From positions 5,031,104 to 5,095,103 of the forward strand of contig BROE01000003.1 of NCBI GenBank assembly GCA_036571765.1: 64,000 nucleotides of DNA, in the 5' to 3' direction. This document shows, in pieces, positions 59,625-64,000 of the stretch. Position numbers and translations under genes: made by a program. Source of the stretch: Plecoglossus altivelis (lineage: Eukaryota; Chordata; Actinopteri; Osmeriformes; Plecoglossidae). A model generated the notes under the pieces. That model saw nothing but the letters and a program-made list of their open reading frames with translations, had not been told where the DNA came from and did not search any database. Numbering within the stretch: position 1 is the first letter of the stretch; every line of letters starts with the position of its first letter.

Positions 59625-59691
59625 TCTTCACTGAGGGGGCAGGTCGGATGCTCTTGGAGAGAAAGCTGTTCCTCCATGTCACTGGAACATA
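59625..59691 (-). CDS. carmil2: Candidate CARMIL exon (VTWRNSFLSKSIRPAPSVK)
   Basis: Acceptor TTTTCCTCAG and a weaker donor AAGA/GTAATA. It reads YVPVTWRNSFLSKSIRPAPS VK in phase 0 and ends in phase 1. Phase 0 agrees with the end of the 60188-60275 exon, and phase 1 fits the 5' frame of the 57812 exon (SLLDVDWEQP). The residues look like the basic membrane-binding part of the CARMIL tail, but identity is inferred from phase and position. Confidence 0.6.
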
Positions 59692-59921
59692 CTGAGGAAA
59701 AGGAGGAGGAAGGAGGAAGGAGAGTTAGTTCTAATGGGAGCTGCAGTCCTGGAAAGGTGATTGGCCTGTGAGTATTCAAATGCCTCTGACCTCATCGGTG
59801 GGGAACTGCTCCACCAATCGCAGCTGGGGAATATTGTTGGTCCTAAGGGCGGAGCCTGTATGCTCGCGCATATGATGGTCCTGAGATCCGAAAATATCTA
59901 TCACTTTTACTATTACTATTA

Positions 59922-59924
<3 letters not shown>

Positions 59925-59990
<66 letters not shown>
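59925..59990. repeat. (AC)n microsatellite
   Basis: An uninterrupted AC run of about 65 bases, followed by further AC-rich sequence to about 60180 that includes ACACCACTCAACCACAC units. Confidence 0.95.
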
Positions 59991-60187
59991 ACTCAACCAC
60001 ACGTGCACTCTTACTCATACACATACAACACACCACTCAACCACACACACACACACACACTCAATCACACAAGTACACTAACTCATGCACACACGCACAC
60101 CACTCAACCACCAACGCAATCATGCCCCCCCCTCCCCCCCCACACACACACACACGCACACACACAAACACACAAACAAACACTCAC

Positions 60188-60275
60188 CAGTGACTTCTGG
60201 GACAGAGCTAGGTTCTTCAGAATGTGTTCCATGATGCTCTCCACCAGAGAGAGACTGACTGCCTGTTTCACCTCG
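60188..60275 (-). CDS. carmil2: Candidate CARMIL exon (EVKQAVSLSLVESIMEHILK)
   Basis: Acceptor CTCTCTATCAG, strong donor CACTG/GTGAGTG. Encodes EVKQAVSLSLVESIMEHILK followed by NLALSQKSL, an amphipathic helical segment consistent with the CARMIL helical/dimerisation region. It starts in phase 2 and ends in phase 0. Confidence 0.7.
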
Positions 60276-60284
60276 CTGATAGAG

Positions 60285-60530
60285 AGACAGACAGAAAGGA
60301 GAGAGAGAGGGGGGGAGAGAGAGAGAGGGAGAGAGAGGGGGGAGAGAAAGGGAGAGAGAGAGAGAAAAGAGAAAGGCGAGAGCAGGCGGAGGGAGGGCCG
60401 GAGGGAGAGAGAGAGGGACGAGAGGGGAGAGAGAGAGGGCGAGAGAGAGGGAGAGAGAGAGGAGAGAGAAGGAGAGAGGAAAGCAGAGGAGAGAGAGGGA
60501 GAGAGAGAGGGAGAGAGAGGGCAAATAAAC
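60285..60530. repeat. GA-rich array upstream of a CARMIL acceptor
   Basis: AG-only sequence immediately preceding (gene sense) the 60275 exon acceptor. On the minus strand it is a polypyrimidine tract of about 240 nt. Confidence 0.9.
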
Positions 60531-60839
60531 ACTTGTCATAATTCAGTAGTTTAGTTATGATCCATGTGTCTGTTTTATCCTGCCAAAGTGCTAATGGAGG
60601 TGGAGAATCTGGGCCCATTAAGATGATCTTTGTACTCTCTGTACCATAGGAGTTGCTATACTGGGGGGGAAATCATCTTATTTATCTATTAATTCATTCA
60701 TTCATACATTCATTCATTTATGTGTGTATGTATTAATTTATTTATCTATGTAACATATTACTACAATTACTTATTTGACTGCTCTCACTGATATATGACT
60801 CTAGATAATTGTTTTATTTGAAGTGTAAGATGAGCCAGA

Positions 60840-63800
60840 TGTCCTTGGTGTGACCAGGACTGTACTGTGTGACCAGGACTGTACTGTGTTACCAGGACTG
60901 TACTGTGTGACTAGTACTGTACTGTGTGACCAAGACTGTACTGTGTGACTAGTACTGTACTGTGTGACTAGTACTGTACTGTGTGACTAGTACTGTACTG
61001 TGTGACTAGTACTGTACTGTGTGACTAGTACTGTACTATGTGACCAAGACTGTACTGTGTGACCAGGACTGTACTGTGTGACCAAGACTGTACTGTGTGA
61101 CTAGTACTGTACTGTGTGACTAGTACTGTACTGTGTGACTAGTACTGTATTATGTGACTAGTACTGTACTATGCGACTAGTACTGTATTATGTGACTAGT
61201 ACTGTACTATGCGACTAGTACTGTATTATGTGACTAGTACTGTACTATGCGACTAGTACTGTATTATGTGACTAGTACTGTACTATGCGACTAGTACTGT
61301 ATTATGTGACTAGTACTGTACTATGCGACTAGTACTGTATTATGTGACTAGTACTGTACTATGCGACTAGTACTGTATTATGTGACTAGTACTGTACTAT
61401 GCGACTAGTACTGTATTATGTGACTAGTACTGTACTATGTGACCAAGACTGTACTGTGTGACCAGGACTGTACTGTGTGACTAGTACTGTACTATGTGAC
61501 TAGTACTGTATTATGTGACTAGTACTGTACTATGTGACCAGGACTGTACTGTGTGACCAAGACTGTACTGTGTGACCAGGACTGTACTGTGTTACCAGGA
61601 CTGTACTGTGTGACCAAGACTGTACTGTGTGACCAGGACTGTACTGTGTTACCAGGACTGTACTGTGTGACCAAGACTGTACTGTGTGACCAGGACTGTA
61701 CTGTGTTACCAGGACTGTACTGTGTGACCAAGACTGTACTGTGTGACCAGGACTGTACTGTGCTAGTACTGTAATGTGTGACTAGTACTGTACTGTGTGA
61801 CTAGTACTGTACTGTGTGACTAGTACTGTACTATGTGACCAAGACTGTACTGTGTGACTAGTACTGTACTGTGTGACTAGTACTGTACTGTGTGACTAGT
61901 ACTGTACTGTGTGACTAGTACTGTAATGTGTGACTAGTACTGTACTGTGTGACTAGTACTGTAATGTGTGACTAGTACTGTACTGTGTGACTAGTACTGT
62001 AATGTGTGACTAGTACTGTACTGTGTGACTAGTACTGTAATGTGTGACTAGTACTGTACTGTGTGACTAGTACTGTAATGTGTGACTAGTACTGTACTGT
62101 GTGACTAGTACTGTATTATGTGACTAGTACTGTACTGTGTGACTAGTACTGTACTGTGTGACTAGTACTGTACTATGCGACTAGTACTGTATTATGTGAC
62201 TAGTACTGTACTGTGTGACCAGGACTGTACTGTGTGACCAAGACTGTACTGTGTGACTAGTACTGTACTATGCGACTAGTACTGTATTATGTGACTAGTA
62301 CTGTACTGTGTGACTAGTACTGTACTGTGTGACTAGTACTGTAATGTGTGACTAGTACTGTACTGTGTGACTAGTACTGTATTATGTGACTAGTACTGTA
62401 CTGTGTGACTAGTACTGTACTGTGTGACTAGTACTGTACTATGCGACTAGTACTGTATTATGTGACTAGTACTGTACTGTGTGACCAGGACTGTACTGTG
62501 TGACCAAGACTGTACTGTGTGACTAGTACTGTACTATGTGACTAGTACTGTATTATGTGACTAGTACTGTACTATGTGACCAGGACTGTACTGTGTGACC
62601 AAGACTGTACTGTGTGACTAGTACTGTACTATGTGACTAGTACTATATTATGTGACTTGTACTGTACTATGTGACCAGGACTGTACTGTGTGACCAAGAC
62701 TGTACTGTGTGACTAGTACTGTACTATGTGACTAGTACTGTACTATGTGACCAGGACTGTACTGTGTGACCAGTACTGTATTATGTGACTAGTACTGTAC
62801 TATGTGACTAGTACTGTATTATGTGACTAGTACTGTACTATGTGACTAGTACTGTATTATGTGACTAGTACTGTACTGTGCGACTAGTACTGTATTATGT
62901 GACTAGTACTGTACTATGCGACTAGTACTGTATTATGTGACTAGTACTGTACTATGCGACTAGTACTGTATTATGTGACTAGTACTGTACTATGCGACTA
63001 GTACTGTATTATGTGACTAGTACTGTACTATGCGACTAGTACTGTATTATGTGACTAGTACTGTACTATGCGACTAGTACTGTATTATGTGACTAGTACT
63101 GTACTATGCGACTAGTACTGTATTATGTGACTAGTACTGTACTATGTGACTAGTACTGTATTATGTGACTAGTACTGTACTATGTGACTAGTACTGTACT
63201 ATGTGACTAGTACTGTATTATGTGACTAGTACTGTACTGTGTGACTAGTACTGTACTGTGTGACTAGTACTGTACTATGTGACTAGTACTGTATTATGTG
63301 ACTAGTACTGTATTATGTGACTAGTACTGTACTATGTGACTAGTACTGTATTATGTGACTAGTACTGTACTGTGTGACCAAGACTGTACTGTGTGACCAG
63401 GACTGTACTGTGTTACCAGGACTGTACTGTGTGACCAAGACTGTACTGTGTGACCAGGACTGTACTGTGTTACCAGGACTGTACTGTGTGACTAGTACTG
63501 TACTGTGTGACTAGTACTGTACTATGCGACTAGTACTGTATTATGTGACTAGTACTGTACTATGCGACTAGTACTGTATTATGTGACTAGTACTGTACTA
63601 TGCGACTAGTACTGTATTATGTGACTAGTACTGTACTATGCGACTAGTACTGTATTATGTGACTAGTACTGTACTATGCGACTAGTACTGTATTATGTGA
63701 CTAGTACTGTACTATGCGACTAGTACTGTATTATGTGACTAGTACTGTACTATGCGACTAGTACTGTATTATGTGACTAGTACTGTACTATGCGACTAGT

Positions 63801-63970
63801 ACTGTATTATGTGACTAGTACTGTACTATGCGACTAGTACTGTATTATGTGACTAGTACTGTATTATGTGACTAGTACTGTACTATGTGACTAGTACTGT
63901 ATTATGTGACTAGTACTGTATTATGTGACTAGTACTGTACTATGTGACTAGTACTGTACTATGTGACCAG
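60840..63970. repeat. 19-bp minisatellite, about 165 copies, 3.1 kb
   Basis: The unit is TGACTAGTACTGTACTRTG with four main variants: ACTAG versus ACCAG/ACCAAG, and GTACTGT, GTACTAT, GTATTAT or GTAATGT. The subunits ACTAGT (6-bp palindrome) and AGTAC-T-GTACT (11-nt inverted repeat) make each copy self-complementary. A two-unit alternation (CTATGCGACTAG then TTATGTGACTAG, 38 bp) dominates about 61140-61430, 62880-63130 and 63520-63850, so there is higher-order structure. Confidence 0.96.
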
Positions 63971-63985
63971 GACTAAGCTGTGTAC

Positions 63986-64000
63986 CTCAGCTTGCTGCTG
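63986..64000 (-). CDS. carmil2: Possible 3' end of another CARMIL exon at the window edge
   Basis: The minus strand reads CAGCAGCAAGCTGAG/GTACACAG, a plausible donor. If it ends in phase 2 it joins the next exon as SSKLS-EVKQAV. Only 15 bases are available, so this is tentative. Confidence 0.35.

Noticed and set aside
59770..59850. Possible extra CARMIL exon reading NNIPQLRLVEQFPTDEV on the minus strand
   Set aside because: An AG precedes it but no GT donor in a usable position follows, and the flanking exons already join in phase without it.

Overview
This window looks like nuclear DNA of a ray-finned fish. It contains three spliced vertebrate genes with short GT-AG introns, fish-type dispersed repeats, and an extreme load of simple-sequence repeats (AC/GT, CT/GA and GT-rich tracts plus at least a dozen minisatellites). 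That repeat load resembles gadid (cod-like) genomes, but the species cannot be fixed from the sequence. There are three N gaps (19105-19108, 20560-21088, 36451-36500) and several signs of imperfect assembly.

Region 1-29.9 kb: no protein-coding exon could be assigned. It is a mosaic of microsatellites, minisatellites (2.07-3.32, 5.85-6.12, 16.55-17.04, 22.04-22.18, 24.93-25.42 kb), purine-rich blocks, a 49-bp near-perfect palindrome at 12.8 kb, one SINE-like fragment and a few exon-like islands of unknown meaning. From mammalian gene order, the gene left of cfdp1 would be expected to be bcar1. The unique-sequence block at 27.3-29.1 kb is the best place for a promoter of such a neighbour, but no BCAR1 coding sequence is visible.

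Region 29.9-42.3 kb, minus strand: complete cfdp1 (BCNT/Swc5 family, SRCAP chromatin-remodelling complex). Seven coding exons with consistent phases encode 315 aa. Introns hold several minisatellites, a teleost dispersed repeat, and a 50-N gap flanked by a near-duplicate of the same sequence.

Region 42.3-46.7 kb, plus strand: complete tmem170a (three exons, 138 aa, four-helix ER/nuclear-envelope membrane protein). It is head-to-head with cfdp1 across about 0.86 kb containing a perfect cAMP-response-element palindrome, so the two may share a bidirectional promoter.

Region 46.7-64 kb, minus strand: 3' part of a CARMIL gene (capping protein-Arp2/3-myosin I linker; best fit carmil2/rltpr), tail-to-tail with tmem170a. 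Ten downstream exons chain in phase for 814 codons and carry both capping-protein-binding motifs (CPI and CSI). Two or three further exons extend it toward the right edge. Its introns are almost entirely repeats, including a 3.1-kb array of a 19-bp self-complementary unit at 60.84-63.97 kb and a minisatellite at 52.26-52.80 kb whose units each carry a copy of the neighbouring exon's 5' splice site. A change of reading frame inside the 57.4-57.8 kb exon lies at a C/G homopolymer and probably reflects a 1-nt sequence error.

No bacterial, CRISPR, viral or toxin system was found. The unusual biology here is the interplay of tandem repeats with splice sites and coding sequence.
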